Positions 23,238 to 32,947 of a stretch of 48,797 nucleotides of DNA are shown here, piece by piece. The stretch's first letter is position 1. Every line of letters begins with the position of its first letter. Position numbers and translations under genes: made by a program. Source of the stretch: an uncultured Oscillospiraceae bacterium (GTDB lineage: Bacteria; Bacillota; Clostridia; Oscillospirales; Oscillospiraceae); assembly GCA_947629755.1 (NCBI GenBank), contig CANREY010000005.1, positions 1 to 48,797 of the forward strand, written 5' to 3'. Below the pieces are notes generated by a model. The model made no database searches. It saw nothing but the letters and a program-made list of their open reading frames with translations, and had not been told where the DNA came from.

Positions 23238-24277
23238 AAAATTCCTCCCGCTCCAAGCTCCTCTGGTCGCTTCTATTTTTCGTCATCGCGGCCCTGAGCG
23301 TCTACGCCATAGTGTCCCAGAGCCGCTCCTTTACCCTCGATACCTTCATGGACTACCTTGAGCGCGCCTCGGTCCCATACGTCCTCTGCGCTTTCTTATG
23401 TATGCTGGGCTTCATCTTCTTTGAGGGCGAGGCCGTGCGCTCCATCTGCCGCGCCTTCGACTGCGGCTCCGGGCACAAAAACGCCTTCGCCTGGTCCGCC
23501 TCGGACATATATTTCTCCGCCATAACCCCCTCGGCCACCGGCGGACAGCCCGCCTGCGCCTATTTCATGATAAAGGACGGCGTGCCGCCGCTCATTTCCA
23601 CCATCTCCCTTTTGGTCAACCTCACCATGTACACCTTCTCCATCATAGTTCTGGGAGCTTTGGCCCTTATCCTCCAGCCCAACATTTTCGCCGCCTTCGG
23701 CACGGTATCGAAAATTCTTATCATCGTGGGAATGGCTATCCAGCTCGTCCTCGGCGCCTTTTTCATAATGCTCATCGTCAACGAAAGGCTCCTCCACCGC
23801 ATATGCCGGGGCGGCCTCCATATCCTCTGCTCCTTAAAGCTCCTCCGCCGCGAGGAGGAGCGGCAGAAAAAGCTTTCCGAGCACATGTCCTCCTACGCTG
23901 AGTACTCGTCCCTCATAATGTCCCACCGTCCGGCGCTCATAAGGTCCTTTGTTTTAAATCTTCTCCAGCGCCTGTGCGTCCTGTGCGTGCCCTTCTTTTT
24001 GTGTCTCGCCTCAGGCGGCGGGATCGTGAACGCCCTTCGCGTCTGGGCCGTACAGTGCATGACGGTCTTAGGCTCCAACGCCGTGCCCATTCCCGGAGCC
24101 ATGGGCGTCTCAGACTACCTGATGCTTGACGGCTTCGGCAGCTTCATTCCCCACCGGGACGTGGTGGACTTTGAGCTTCTCTCCCGCGCCATATCCTTTT
24201 ACATCTGCGTGCTCCTGTGCGGGGCCGTGACTCTTATAAAATATCTGATCATAAAAAAGAGAGAGCGACAGCTATGA
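23234..24277 (+). CDS. Flippase-like integral membrane protein (LPG synthase TM / AglD family)
   Basis: A 347-residue membrane protein with about eight hydrophobic segments. ITPSATGGQPACAYFMIKDG (about residue 98) and GSNAVPIPGAMGVSDYLML (about 275) are the glycine-proline blocks of the lysylphosphatidylglycerol synthase transmembrane family, the part of MprF that flips lipids across the bilayer. No synthase domain is attached. The start overlaps the PAP2 gene stop as ATGA and its own end overlaps pssA. A role in moving phosphatidylserine or phosphatidylethanolamine, or an undecaprenyl-linked substrate, is plausible but inferred. Confidence 0.85.
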   Translation: MKNSSRSKLLWSLLFFVIAALSVYAIVSQSRSFTLDTFMDYLERASVPYVLCAFLCMLGFIFFEGEAVRSICRAFDCGSGHKNAFAWSASDIYFSAITPSATGGQPACAYFMIKDGVPPLISTISLLVNLTMYTFSIIVLGALALILQPNIFAAFGTVSKILIIVGMAIQLVLGAFFIMLIVNERLLHRICRGGLHILCSLKLLRREEERQKKLSEHMSSYAEYSSLIMSHRPALIRSFVLNLLQRLCVLCVPFFLCLASGGGIVNALRVWAVQCMTVLGSNAVPIPGAMGVSDYLMLDGFGSFIPHRDVVDFELLSRAISFYICVLLCGAVTLIKYLIIKKRERQL

Positions 24278-24963
24278 TTGGTTTCTACGACTACACGGTC
24301 ATATTGACCTACGCCAGCCTCCTTTCCGCCTGCACCGGGATCGTCGTGTCATTGGCGGGACCGGGCCACCCCTACATCGGCACCTTCTTTCTCCTATTTT
24401 GCGGGCTGTGCGACGCCTTTGACGGCAAGGTGGCCCGCCGCAAGAAGGACCGGACGGATTTACAGCGCGCCTTCGGCATACAGATAGACTCCCTTTCCGA
24501 CCTTGTGGCCTTCGGCGTACTGCCCGTTGCCATCGGCGTCGCCATGCTCCGCTGGTCGCCGGTTATGTACGCCATTGGCGTAAACGCCGGTAAGGCCGTA
24601 TTTCTTATCGTCGAGTTCGTCCTTATCGCGGTGCTCATTCTCTACGCCTTAGCGGCCCTTATCCGCCTTGCCTACTTCAACGTCACCGAGGAGGAGCGGC
24701 AAAAATCCGAGACCGGCGCGAGGAAATACTACACCGGTATGCCCGTGACCACCGTCTCCCTCATCTTCCCCTTCATACAGCTTTTGCAGTACATCATACC
24801 TGCCGACGTGACCATGATGTACTTCGCCACCGCCATATTCTGCGCCGTCGCCTTCCTCGTGAAGATTCGGATAAGAAAGCCGGGACTGAAGGGTATCCTC
24901 CTTATGATAGCCATCGGGGCCGTGGAGTTCGCCCTTATGCTCGTGGGGAAGCTTTTGAAATGA
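24274..24963 (+). CDS. pssA: CDP-diacylglycerol--serine O-phosphatidyltransferase
   Basis: Makes phosphatidylserine from CDP-diacylglycerol and serine in the membrane. The 229-residue protein has the CDP-alcohol phosphatidyltransferase signature CDAFDGKVARRKKDRTDL followed by FGIQIDSLSDLVAFG, with the paired DG..AR and D...D metal-binding residues, and about six membrane segments. The start at 24274 is an ATGA overlap with the preceding gene; the longer frame from 24217 lies inside that gene. It is directly followed by psd, its pathway partner, again with overlap. Assignment to serine rather than glycerol transfer rests mainly on this pairing. Confidence 0.9.
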   Translation: MIGFYDYTVILTYASLLSACTGIVVSLAGPGHPYIGTFFLLFCGLCDAFDGKVARRKKDRTDLQRAFGIQIDSLSDLVAFGVLPVAIGVAMLRWSPVMYAIGVNAGKAVFLIVEFVLIAVLILYALAALIRLAYFNVTEEERQKSETGARKYYTGMPVTTVSLIFPFIQLLQYIIPADVTMMYFATAIFCAVAFLVKIRIRKPGLKGILLMIAIGAVEFALMLVGKLLK

Positions 24964-25784
24964 GCGCCCTTGAGCTTTTGTACCGCACCGCCGTCGGCCG
25001 GACCTGTCTCAAAGTCCTGACCCTGCCCGGTCTCTCCCGCGCGGCTGGCCGTTTCCTCGACACCCCCGCCTCCAAATTTCTCATCTCCCCCTTCGTCAAA
25101 AAATCTAATATCGACCTTTCCGAGTACGAGGCGGATAACTTCACCTGCTTCAACGACTGCTTTACCCGCAAGATAAAGCCCGGCCTTAGGCCCGTTGACC
25201 TGTCCCCCAGCGCCCTCATATCCCCCTGCGACGGCCTTCTCTCCGTCTACCGCGTGGAGGACGGCGCGGTCCTGCCCGTAAAGCAGTCCCGCTATACCCT
25301 CCCCTCCCTTCTGGGCGGCGACCCGGTCTGGCGGGAATTTTCCAGCGGCTGGGCCCTCATATTCCGGCTTTGCGTGGATAATTACCACCGCTACTGCTAT
25401 ATGGACTTTGGCTACAAGGAAAAGAGCGTCTTTATCCCCGGAAAACTCCACACCGTCCGCCCCATCGCCCTTGGGGCCGTCCCAGTCTTTACCGAGAATT
25501 CCCGTGAGTACACACTTATCCACGGCGACAGCCTCGGCAATTTTATTCAGATGGAGGTCGGGGCGCTCTTGGTGGGAAGGATCAAAAATCACGAGCCCGA
25601 AGCCGCGAAGGTCGAAAAGGGCGCGGAGAAGGGCATGTTCCTCTACGGCGGCAGTACCGTGATCGCCCTTTTATCCCAAACACACGCTAAAATAGACAAA
25701 ATCTACATAGAAAACACCGCTAACGGTGTTGAGACCCCGGTAAAATACGGTCAGAAAATCGGCGTCGCCGCCGAAAAAATATAA
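24960..25784 (+). CDS. psd: Phosphatidylserine decarboxylase
   Basis: Converts phosphatidylserine to phosphatidylethanolamine using a pyruvoyl group made by self-cleavage. The 274 residues include [44 protein letters not shown] with the conserved His, the [11 protein letters not shown]-type strand ([17 protein letters not shown]) and the cleavage motif GGST with the serine near residue 232. A long N-terminal segment of about 70 residues matches the type II clostridial enzymes. The ATG overlaps the pssA stop. deoC begins 26 bases downstream with its own ribosome site, and no terminator separates them. Confidence 0.95.
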   Translation: MSALELLYRTAVGRTCLKVLTLPGLSRAAGRFLDTPASKFLISPFVKKSNIDLSEYEADNFTCFNDCFTRKIKPGLRPVDLSPSALISPCDGLLSVYRVEDGAVLPVKQSRYTLPSLLGGDPVWREFSSGWALIFRLCVDNYHRYCYMDFGYKEKSVFIPGKLHTVRPIALGAVPVFTENSREYTLIHGDSLGNFIQMEVGALLVGRIKNHEPEAAKVEKGAEKGMFLYGGSTVIALLSQTHAKIDKIYIENTANGVETPVKYGQKIGVAAEKI

Positions 25785-25810
25785 AAATCATAAGAAAAGG
25801 AGTGGTCACA

Positions 25811-26482
25811 ATGAAGGTCGAGGAAATTTTGTCGAGGGTAGATCACACACTTTTGTCCCAGGGGGCCACGTGGGAGGACATACGCGGTATCTGCGACGAC
25901 GGTATCCGCTACTCCACCGCCTCCGTGTGTATCCCCGCAAGCTACGTGAAGGCCGCCAAGGAATACGTGGGCGACAGGCTCAAGATTTGCACCGTCATCG
26001 GCTTTCCCAACGGCTACTCCACCACGGCGGTCAAGGTCTTTGAGGCCGCGGACGCGGTGAAAAACGGCGCGGACGAGATAGACATGGTCATAAACATCGG
26101 CTGGGCCAAGGACAGCCGGTGGGACGACCTCCTTGAGGAGATACGCGCCGTGAAATCCGCCTGCGGCGACAGGATACTCAAGGTCATAATCGAGACCTGC
26201 CTCCTGACGGACGAGGAGAAAATCGAGCTTTGCAAAATAGTCTCCCGCTCCGGCGCGGACTTCATAAAGACCTCCACCGGCTTTGCCGGGGGCGGCGCGA
26301 CGCGGGAGGACGTGGCCCTCTTTGCCGCCAATGTGGAGCCCCACGTGAAAATAAAGGCCGCCGGCGGCATCTCCTCTTTAAAGGACGCGGAGGACTTCAT
26401 ATCCCTCGGTGCCTCCCGCCTTGGCACAAGCAGGATAGTAAAGATAGTGAAAAACGCCGACAACGACAAGTCGGCCTACTGA
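25811..26482 (+). CDS. deoC: Deoxyribose-phosphate aldolase
   Basis: Cleaves 2-deoxyribose 5-phosphate to glyceraldehyde 3-phosphate and acetaldehyde, the last step of deoxynucleoside breakdown. The 223-residue class I aldolase has [59 protein letters not shown] and the Schiff-base lysine in DFIKTSTGF, plus the phosphate-binding [15 protein letters not shown]. The ATG at 25811 is preferred to GTG at 25802 because AAAGGAG covers the latter. It may be read through from psd and is followed 15 bases later by deoD. Confidence 0.96.
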   Translation: MKVEEILSRVDHTLLSQGATWEDIRGICDDGIRYSTASVCIPASYVKAAKEYVGDRLKICTVIGFPNGYSTTAVKVFEAADAVKNGADEIDMVINIGWAKDSRWDDLLEEIRAVKSACGDRILKVIIETCLLTDEEKIELCKIVSRSGADFIKTSTGFAGGGATREDVALFAANVEPHVKIKAAGGISSLKDAEDFISLGASRLGTSRIVKIVKNADNDKSAY

Positions 26483-26497
26483 GAAGGAGTGATAAAT

Positions 26498-27214
26498 ATG
26501 GCCACACCACACAACAGCGCCGCCCCCGGCGATTTTGCCAAAACGGTCCTCATGCCCGGTGACCCGTTGAGAGCCAAATTCATAGCCGAGACCTTCCTTG
26601 ACGACCCGGTCCTTGTGAACAACGTCCGCGGCGTTCAGGGCTACACCGGCAAATATAAGGGCGTGCCCGTCTCCGTCATGGCCTCCGGCATGGGTATGCC
26701 CTCCATCGGCATCTACTCCTATGAGCTCTACACTTGGTACGGCGTGGAGAACATAATGCGCATCGGCTCGGCTGGGGCCATGAGCGACAAGCTGAAGCTC
26801 CGTGACGTGGTGGCCGGCATGGGCGCGTGCACAAACTCCAATTTCGCAAGCCAGTACGGCCTTCCCGGCACATTCGCCCCCATCGCCGATTTTACCCTTC
26901 TGGAGACCTGCGTCAACGTGGCGCGGCGGCTGGGCGTTAACATGCCCGTGGGCAACCTTTATAGCTCCGACACCTTCTACGACGCCTCCGCCTCCACCAT
27001 GAAGTGGGCGAAAATGGGCGCTCTCGCCGTGGAGATGGAGGCCGCCGCCCTTTACATGACCGCCGCCTACTGCGGCAAACGTGCCCTCGCCATCTGCTCC
27101 ATCTCCGACAGTCTCGTCACCGGCGAGGAGCTCAGCGCCGAGGACCGCCAGAACACCTTCACAAATATGATGAAAATCGCCCTTGAAACCGCGGTGGAAA
27201 TGAGCAAAATATAA
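26498..27214 (+). CDS. deoD: Purine nucleoside phosphorylase DeoD-type
   Basis: Splits purine (deoxy)nucleosides with phosphate to base and (deoxy)ribose 1-phosphate. The 238 residues have the family layout: MATPHNSA, MPGDPLRAKFIAE, GMGMPSIGIYSYELY, MRIGSAGAMSDKLKLRDVV, the nucleoside-binding EMEAAALYM, and ISDSLVTGEELSAEDRQ with the catalytic Asp. The ATG at 26498 follows AAGGAG. It sits between deoC and the nucleoside importer operon, whose own promoter lies at 27276. Confidence 0.96.
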   Translation: MATPHNSAAPGDFAKTVLMPGDPLRAKFIAETFLDDPVLVNNVRGVQGYTGKYKGVPVSVMASGMGMPSIGIYSYELYTWYGVENIMRIGSAGAMSDKLKLRDVVAGMGACTNSNFASQYGLPGTFAPIADFTLLETCVNVARRLGVNMPVGNLYSSDTFYDASASTMKWAKMGALAVEMEAAALYMTAAYCGKRALAICSISDSLVTGEELSAEDRQNTFTNMMKIALETAVEMSKI

Positions 27215-27275
27215 ACTTTACATAATTAAATCATTCGATTTATGCGAAAAAAATCTGAAACTTGTAAATATTTGA

Positions 27276-27304
27276 TTGATTTAATACGCGGCGTGGTGTA
27301 TAAT
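27276..27304 (+). promoter_or_regulatory. Promoter of the nucleoside importer operon
   Basis: TTGATT (27276-27281), exact 17-base spacer, TATAAT (27299-27304), 44 bases before the start of the binding-protein gene. The upstream 60 bases are AT-rich. Confidence 0.68.
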
Positions 27305-27348
27305 GAGCTCAAAAGGGCGCTGCCCAAAATAAAAAAAGGAGAAAAATT

Positions 27349-28458
27349 ATGAAAAAGGTATTGGCTTTGATCCTCGCTCTCACGCTTGCTCTGGCCCTCG
27401 TGGCCTGCGGCGGAGAGAAGAACAACGGCTCCGACATGAAGATTGCCATGATCACCGACTACGGCGACATCACCGACCAGTCCTTCAACCAGACCACCTA
27501 TGAGGCGTGCAAGGAATTCGCCGACGGGAACGGCGCGGACTTCAAGTACTACAAGCCCGCCAGCGACTCCGACGCGGACCGTATCACCATGATCGAGACC
27601 GCCATTGACGACGGCTACACCGTCGTCGTCACCCCCGGCTACGCCTTCGGTAACGCCCTCGGCGCCACCGTCGGCAACTACCCCGACGTGACCTTCATCG
27701 CCCTTGACGTGGGCGAGGGCGACCTGCCCAAGGGATTTTCTATCCCCTCCAACCTCTACTGCGCCACCTATCAGGAGGAGCTTTGCGGCTATATGGCCGG
27801 TTACGCCGCCGTTAAGCTTGGCTACAAGCACCTCGGATTTTTGGGCGGTATGCCCGTCCCCGCTGTCCAGCGCTACGGCTACGGCTTCGTGCAGGGCGTT
27901 GACGCCGCCGCCAAGGAGCTTGGCCTTTCCGACGTGACACTCAACTACCTCTACGGCAACGCCTTCGGCCCCAAGCCTGAGGTCAAGGCCGCCATGGACA
28001 CCTGGTGCGCCGGCGACACCGAGATCATCTTCGCCTGCGGCGGCAGCATCTACCAGTCCGCCGCCGAGGCCGCCCAGAGCACCGGCAAGAAGATCATCGG
28101 CGTTGACGTCGACCAGAAGGGCATCATCGACGGCGCTTACGGCGACGGTATGACCGTCACCTCCGCCATGAAGGGCCTTGCCCCCACCGTCAAGACGCTG
28201 CTCACCGCCGTCGCTGAGGGCAAGTTCGCCGACTACGGCGGAAAGGTCGATACCCTTGGCCTCGTGTCCGCCACCCCCGCCGACAACTATGTCCAGCTGG
28301 GCACCACCCAGTATGCCGACGGCTTCCAGGAGGCCGACTATAACGCTCTCGTGAAGGCCATGTTCGACGGCACCGTCAAGGTCTCCAACGACGTCAGCGT
28401 CAAGGCCGGTGACTACGCCACCGTCATAGCCCTTGACGACCAGGGCACCCTCGCGTAA
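27349..28458 (+). CDS. BMP-family nucleoside-binding lipoprotein
   Basis: Extracellular binding component of a nucleoside ABC importer. The 369-residue protein has a lipoprotein signal peptide with the lipobox LVAC (Cys20) and then the BMP-domain pattern: KIAMITDYGDITDQSFNQTT, FKYYKPASDSDADRI, GYTVVVTPGYAFGNALG, LGFLGGMPVPAVQRYGYGF, IIFACGGSIYQSA and GVDVDQKG. This is the BmpA/PnrA-like group that binds purine nucleosides. AAAAAAGGAG precedes the ATG. A hairpin separates it from the ATPase gene, consistent with higher production of the binding protein. Nucleosides as substrate follow from family and neighbours. Confidence 0.93.
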   Translation: MKKVLALILALTLALALVACGGEKNNGSDMKIAMITDYGDITDQSFNQTTYEACKEFADGNGADFKYYKPASDSDADRITMIETAIDDGYTVVVTPGYAFGNALGATVGNYPDVTFIALDVGEGDLPKGFSIPSNLYCATYQEELCGYMAGYAAVKLGYKHLGFLGGMPVPAVQRYGYGFVQGVDAAAKELGLSDVTLNYLYGNAFGPKPEVKAAMDTWCAGDTEIIFACGGSIYQSAAEAAQSTGKKIIGVDVDQKGIIDGAYGDGMTVTSAMKGLAPTVKTLLTAVAEGKFADYGGKVDTLGLVSATPADNYVQLGTTQYADGFQEADYNALVKAMFDGTVKVSNDVSVKAGDYATVIALDDQGTLA

Positions 28459-28478
28459 ATCCATATCCCCCGCACGTC

Positions 28479-28511
28479 AATAGAGACGAGGCTCCCGCCT
28501 CGTCTCTATTT
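28479..28511 (+). terminator. Hairpin between binding protein and ATPase genes
   Basis: Perfect 13-bp stem (28479-28491, AATAGAGACGAGG, with 28498-28510), loop CTCCCG, followed by TTTGG only. The weak T-run suggests a partial terminator or mRNA-stabilising end that raises the ratio of binding protein to the rest. Confidence 0.6.
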
Positions 28512-28561
28512 GGTAAATACCTTATTTACTGCAAAATAAATGAGAAAAGGAGGAAGGCGAT

Positions 28562-30097
28562 TTGGACCAACAGTACGCGATAGAGATGCTGAACATAACA
28601 AAGCGCTTCCCCGGCATCATCGCAAACGACAACATCACCCTCCAGCTCAAGAAGGGCGAGATCCACGCCCTTTTGGGAGAGAACGGCGCGGGAAAGAGCA
28701 CGCTGATGAGCGTCCTTTTCGGCCTCTATCAGCCTGAGGAGGGCGTTATCAAAAAGGACGGCGCGGAGGTCCACATAAAGGACCCCAACGACGCCAACCG
28801 TCTGGGCATCGGCATGGTCCACCAGCACTTCAAGCTCGTTGAGTGCTTCACGGTGCTGGACAACATCATTTTAGGCGTGGAGCCCAACAAGGCCGGCTTT
28901 CTTCAAAAGGCCGAGGCGCGGGCCAAGGTTCTCGCCCTCTCGGAAAAATACGGCCTCCATGTGGACCCGGACGCCCTCATCGAGGACATAACCGTCGGTA
29001 TGCAGCAGCGCACCGAGATACTCAAGATGCTCTACCGTGACAACGAGATACTCATCTTCGACGAGCCCACCGCCGTTCTCACCCCTCAGGAGATCGACGA
29101 GCTCATGGTCATCATGAAGAACCTTGCCGCCGAGGGCAAGAGCATACTCTTCATCTCCCACAAGCTGGCGGAGATAATGGCCGTGGCCGACAGGTGCACC
29201 GTCCTGCGCCGTGGCAAGTACATCGGCACCGTGGAGACGAAAAACACCACCGCCGAGGCCCTCTCGGCCATGATGGTGGGCCGTAACGTCAATTTCCACG
29301 TGGAGAAAAAGCCCTCCAAGCCGGGCGACGTGATTTTGGACGTGAAGAACATGACCGTGGCCTCCAAGGGCCACAAGAAAAACGCCGTGAACGACGTGTC
29401 CTTCAAGGTCCGCCGTGGCGAGATAGTCTGTATCGCCGGCATCGACGGCAACGGCCAGACGGAGCTGGTCTACGGCCTTACCGGCCTTGAGCCCCTGTCC
29501 GGCGGCACCGTGGAGCTCTGCGGCAAGGACATAACAAAGGCCCCCATACGCCGCCGCAGTACCGGCGGCATGAGCCACATACCTGAGGACCGCCACAAGC
29601 ACGGCCTTGTGCTGGACTACACCCTTGAGGACAACATGGTGCTCCAGCGCTACTTCGAGCCTGAGTTTACAAAGATGGGCTTTTTGCGCAGGAAGAACAT
29701 ACGCGCCTACGCCGAGAGGCTCATCGACCAGTACGACGTGCGCTCCGGTCAGGGCCCCGTCACAATGGCCCGCGCCATGTCCGGCGGCAACCAGCAAAAG
29801 GCCATAATCGCCCGTGAGATAGACAAAAACCCCGACCTTCTGGTGGCCGTCCAGCCCACCCGCGGCCTTGACGTGGGAGCCATCGAGTACATACACAAGC
29901 AGCTTGTGGCCCAGCGGGACGCGGGCAAGGCGGTACTGCTGGTGTCACTTGAGCTTGACGAGGTCATGGACGTGCCCGACCGCATACTGGTCATGTACGA
30001 GGGCGAGATCGTGGGCCAGCTCGACCCCAAAAAGACCACTCAGGAGGAGCTGGGCCTCTACATGGCCGGCGCTAAGAGAGACGAGGTGATCTCATGA
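28562..30097 (+). CDS. Nucleoside ABC transporter ATP-binding protein (two ATPase domains)
   Basis: Powers nucleoside uptake. The 511 residues carry two ABC domains. The first has Walker A GENGAGKSTLM (about 39), signature region ITVGMQQRTEIL, Walker B EILIFDEPTAVL. The second has a degenerate Walker A GIDGNGQTELV (about 297), signature MSGGNQQKAIIAREI and DLLVAVQPTRGLDVGA. This fusion type matches BmpA-linked importers (NupA/YufO). The start is TTG at 28562, supported by AAAGGAGG eight bases upstream and by similarity of the first residues. It overlaps the next gene (permease) by ATGA. Confidence 0.94.
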   Translation: MDQQYAIEMLNITKRFPGIIANDNITLQLKKGEIHALLGENGAGKSTLMSVLFGLYQPEEGVIKKDGAEVHIKDPNDANRLGIGMVHQHFKLVECFTVLDNIILGVEPNKAGFLQKAEARAKVLALSEKYGLHVDPDALIEDITVGMQQRTEILKMLYRDNEILIFDEPTAVLTPQEIDELMVIMKNLAAEGKSILFISHKLAEIMAVADRCTVLRRGKYIGTVETKNTTAEALSAMMVGRNVNFHVEKKPSKPGDVILDVKNMTVASKGHKKNAVNDVSFKVRRGEIVCIAGIDGNGQTELVYGLTGLEPLSGGTVELCGKDITKAPIRRRSTGGMSHIPEDRHKHGLVLDYTLEDNMVLQRYFEPEFTKMGFLRRKNIRAYAERLIDQYDVRSGQGPVTMARAMSGGNQQKAIIAREIDKNPDLLVAVQPTRGLDVGAIEYIHKQLVAQRDAGKAVLLVSLELDEVMDVPDRILVMYEGEIVGQLDPKKTTQEELGLYMAGAKRDEVIS

Positions 30098-31224
30098 AAA
30101 AGCTTTTGAAAAACGACGCGTTCCAGACCCTGATAGCCTCACTTGCGTGCATCATAGTGGGCCTTTTTCTGGGATTTATAGTCCTTCTCTTTATAAATCC
30201 CTCCGGCGCGGCCTCCTCCATAGTGGAGGTCATCAAAAACTTCATGCACTTCTCCTCCGGAAAGCTCCGGCTCAAGAACTTAGGCAACACCTTGGTCAAG
30301 ACCGCCCCCCTTCTCATGTGCTCCCTGTCGGTGCTCTTTGCCTATAAGGTGGGCCTATTCAACATCGGTGCCGCCGGGCAGTACGTGGTGGGTAGCGCCG
30401 TCAGCCTCTACTGCGCGCTGGCGCTCCACTTAAATTGGGTCCTTTGCATACTCCTTGCCATGCTGGCCGGCGCCGTCTACGCCGCCATCGTTGGCGTCCT
30501 CAAGGCCCTTTGCAACGTAAACGAGGTCATATCCGGCATCATGCTAAACTGGATAGCCCTCTACGGGGCCAACACCATACTATCAAACGTCAAGGAGCCC
30601 ACCAGCCCCTACACCCTTCACATCACCGGCGAGTCCCCAAGCTCCCTTATCCCCTCTCTGGGCCTTAACAAGCTTTTCAACAACAATAATTACGTCACCA
30701 TCGCCATACCCCTCGCCGTGATCATCGCCATAGTCATACTGGTCCTTCTCAACAAGACCAAGCTCGGCTATGAGCTGAAGGCCACCGGCAACAACAAAAA
30801 CGCCGCCAAATACGCCGGTATGGCGGAGAAGCGCAACATCATTCTGACCCTCATGATCTCCGGCGCTTTAGCGGCTCTGGGCGGAGCCTTCCTCTACCTG
30901 TCCGACTACGAGCAGTGGTCCTGCTCCCAGTCCAGCGTCCCCGGCATGGGCTTCAACGGCATCGCCGCGGCCTTCCTTGGGGGCCTTAACCCCGTGGGGT
31001 CCATACTCTCCTCCTACTTCATACAGCACATAACAAACGGCGGCGCGTATGTGGACCTGACAAAATACTCCTCCCAGATCTCCGACCTCATCTCGTCCAT
31101 AATCATCTACCTTTGCGGCTTCGTGTTCTTCCTCAAGTACGCCATAAGCTCGCGCCTTGCCAAGAGCGAGGAGAAGCAGGCCCGCAAAGTCATCGCCGAA
31201 CATGAGAAAGGAGGCGAGGAGTAA
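30094..31224 (+). CDS. Nucleoside ABC transporter permease (NupB/YufP type)
   Basis: First channel subunit of the nucleoside importer. The 376-residue protein has a short cytoplasmic start, a membrane segment (LIASLACIIVGLFLGFIVLL) and about eight to nine further segments. The family blocks VGLFNIGAAGQYVVGS and MLNWIALYGANTIL match the branched-chain-type permeases of BMP importers; the coupling loop is near GYELKATGNNKNAAKYAGM. The ATG overlaps the ATPase stop; its stop TAA shares a base with the ATG of the next permease. Confidence 0.93.
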   Translation: MKKLLKNDAFQTLIASLACIIVGLFLGFIVLLFINPSGAASSIVEVIKNFMHFSSGKLRLKNLGNTLVKTAPLLMCSLSVLFAYKVGLFNIGAAGQYVVGSAVSLYCALALHLNWVLCILLAMLAGAVYAAIVGVLKALCNVNEVISGIMLNWIALYGANTILSNVKEPTSPYTLHITGESPSSLIPSLGLNKLFNNNNYVTIAIPLAVIIAIVILVLLNKTKLGYELKATGNNKNAAKYAGMAEKRNIILTLMISGALAALGGAFLYLSDYEQWSCSQSSVPGMGFNGIAAAFLGGLNPVGSILSSYFIQHITNGGAYVDLTKYSSQISDLISSIIIYLCGFVFFLKYAISSRLAKSEEKQARKVIAEHEKGGEE

Positions 31225-32162
31225 TGCTGTTACTTTTGCAATACACCCTCATATTTGCCTCAGTCCTGCTGCTGGTGGCCCTTGGCGGGTGCTTCTCCGA
31301 GCACTCCGGCGTTATAAACTTGGGCCTTGAGGGCATAATGGTCATCGGCTCTCTGGGCGGAGCGCTGGTAATGCGCTTTTTCCCCGGCCTTCCCCCCTTC
31401 GTCATGGTCATCGCCGTAATTTTAGGCGCTATCGTCTTCGGCGTGGCCTACTCCTGCCTTCTTGGCGTGGCGGCCATCAATTTCAAAGCCGACCAGACCA
31501 TCGTTGGCACGGCCATGAACATGCTGGCCACCGCGGCGGCCACCGTCTTTGTGAAGGCCATGAATACCGCCGCCAACCCCAACGACGTCTCCGCCTCGAT
31601 CCAGTACATCGAGCCCAAGAAAAGCTTCCTCATAAAGATAGGTAACTTTGAGTTCAACTGGTTCATGCTGGTGGCCATCGTGGGCCTTGTGGTGGCCTAT
31701 ATCCTCCTTTACAAGACCCGCTTCGGCCTGCGTCTCATGGCCTGCGGCGAGCACCCCCAGGCGGCGGACTCCGTGGGCATCAACGTCTACAAGATGCGCT
31801 GGGCCGGCGTGCTCATCTCCGGCGTCTACGGGGGCCTCGGCGGCATATGCTACATCATGGTCAGCGCCTCGGAGTGGAAATTCGACGCCGGCGTCTACGG
31901 CTTCGGCTTCCTGGCCCTCGCCGTCATGATCTTCGGCCAGTGGAAGCCCACCCGCATAGCCCTGACGGCCCTCCTTTTCGGCCTTTTCCGGGCTCTTGCC
32001 AGCGTCTACTCCGGCATCGGCTTTCTGGCCCGGCTCAATATCCCCAGCACCGTCTACAACATGCTACCCTACATAATCTCACTGGTGGTACTTGCCCTGA
32101 CCTCCAAGAGCTCCAGAGCCCCCAAGGCCGAGGGCATACCCTACGACAAGGGACAACGATAG
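31224..32162 (+). CDS. Nucleoside ABC transporter permease (NupC/YufQ type)
   Basis: Second channel subunit, 312 residues with about eight membrane segments. Family landmarks are FSEHSGVINLGLEGIMVIG near the start, FKADQTIVGTAMNMLATA, and the coupling loop FGLRLMACGEHPQAADSVGI. It starts on the last base of the preceding stop codon (TAATG), with AAAGGAGGCGAGG upstream. udp follows after 15 bases, which completes an uptake-plus-phosphorolysis operon. Confidence 0.93.
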   Translation: MLLLLQYTLIFASVLLLVALGGCFSEHSGVINLGLEGIMVIGSLGGALVMRFFPGLPPFVMVIAVILGAIVFGVAYSCLLGVAAINFKADQTIVGTAMNMLATAAATVFVKAMNTAANPNDVSASIQYIEPKKSFLIKIGNFEFNWFMLVAIVGLVVAYILLYKTRFGLRLMACGEHPQAADSVGINVYKMRWAGVLISGVYGGLGGICYIMVSASEWKFDAGVYGFGFLALAVMIFGQWKPTRIALTALLFGLFRALASVYSGIGFLARLNIPSTVYNMLPYIISLVVLALTSKSSRAPKAEGIPYDKGQR

Positions 32163-32177
32163 TTCCGGGAGGACCGT

Positions 32178-32936
32178 ATGGAAAGACAGTATCATATACA
32201 ACTTCTCCCCGGCGAGGTGGGACGCTACGTCATTCTCCCCGGAGACCCCGGCAGGTGCGAGCAGATAGCCAAGCTCTTTGACGAGCCGAAGTTCGTGCGC
32301 TCAAACCGTGAGTACACCACCTACACCGGCACGCTTCTTGGCGAGAAGGTCTCCGTCTGCTCCACCGGCATCGGCGGCCCCTCCGCCTCCATAGCCATGG
32401 AGGAGCTCCACGCCATCGGCGCGGACACCTTCGTGCGCGTGGGCACCTGCGGCGGCATCGACCTCGACGTCCAGAGCGGCGACGTGGTCATAGCCACCGG
32501 CGCCATACGTTACGAGCACACGAGCCTTGAGTACGCCCCCATCGAGTTTCCCGCCGTGGCGGACTTCGACGTGACTCTTGCCCTCCGCAGGGCCGCAGAA
32601 AATCTGGGCTACCGCCACCACACCGGCGTCGTCCAGTGCAAGGACAGCTTCTACGGCCAGCACGCCCCTGAGCGCAGTCCCGTGTACTACGAGCTTCTCA
32701 ATAAGTGGGAATCCTGGAAGCGTCTTGGCGTGAAGGCCAGCGAAATGGAATCCGCAGCCCTCTTCGTCGTGGCCTCCGCCCTCAAGGTCCGTTGCGGCAG
32801 CTGCTTCCACGTAGTCTGGAATCAGGAACGCGAAGCCGCCGGCCTCGACCAAACCCACACCCACGACACCTCCTCCGCCATCAAAGTCGGCGTAGAAGCC
32901 CTGAAGCTGCTAATAGAGCAGGATAGAACGGCATAA
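32178..32936 (+). CDS. udp: Uridine phosphorylase
   Basis: Cleaves uridine with phosphate to uracil and ribose 1-phosphate. The 252-residue protein closely follows the E. coli enzyme: [91 protein letters not shown] and [23 protein letters not shown] precedes the ATG at 32178. It is the last gene of the importer operon, facing cdd on the other strand across a 724-bp repeat-filled gap. Confidence 0.95.
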   Translation: MERQYHIQLLPGEVGRYVILPGDPGRCEQIAKLFDEPKFVRSNREYTTYTGTLLGEKVSVCSTGIGGPSASIAMEELHAIGADTFVRVGTCGGIDLDVQSGDVVIATGAIRYEHTSLEYAPIEFPAVADFDVTLALRRAAENLGYRHHTGVVQCKDSFYGQHAPERSPVYYELLNKWESWKRLGVKASEMESAALFVVASALKVRCGSCFHVVWNQEREAAGLDQTHTHDTSSAIKVGVEALKLLIEQDRTA

Positions 32937-32947
32937 CGAAAAAACGT

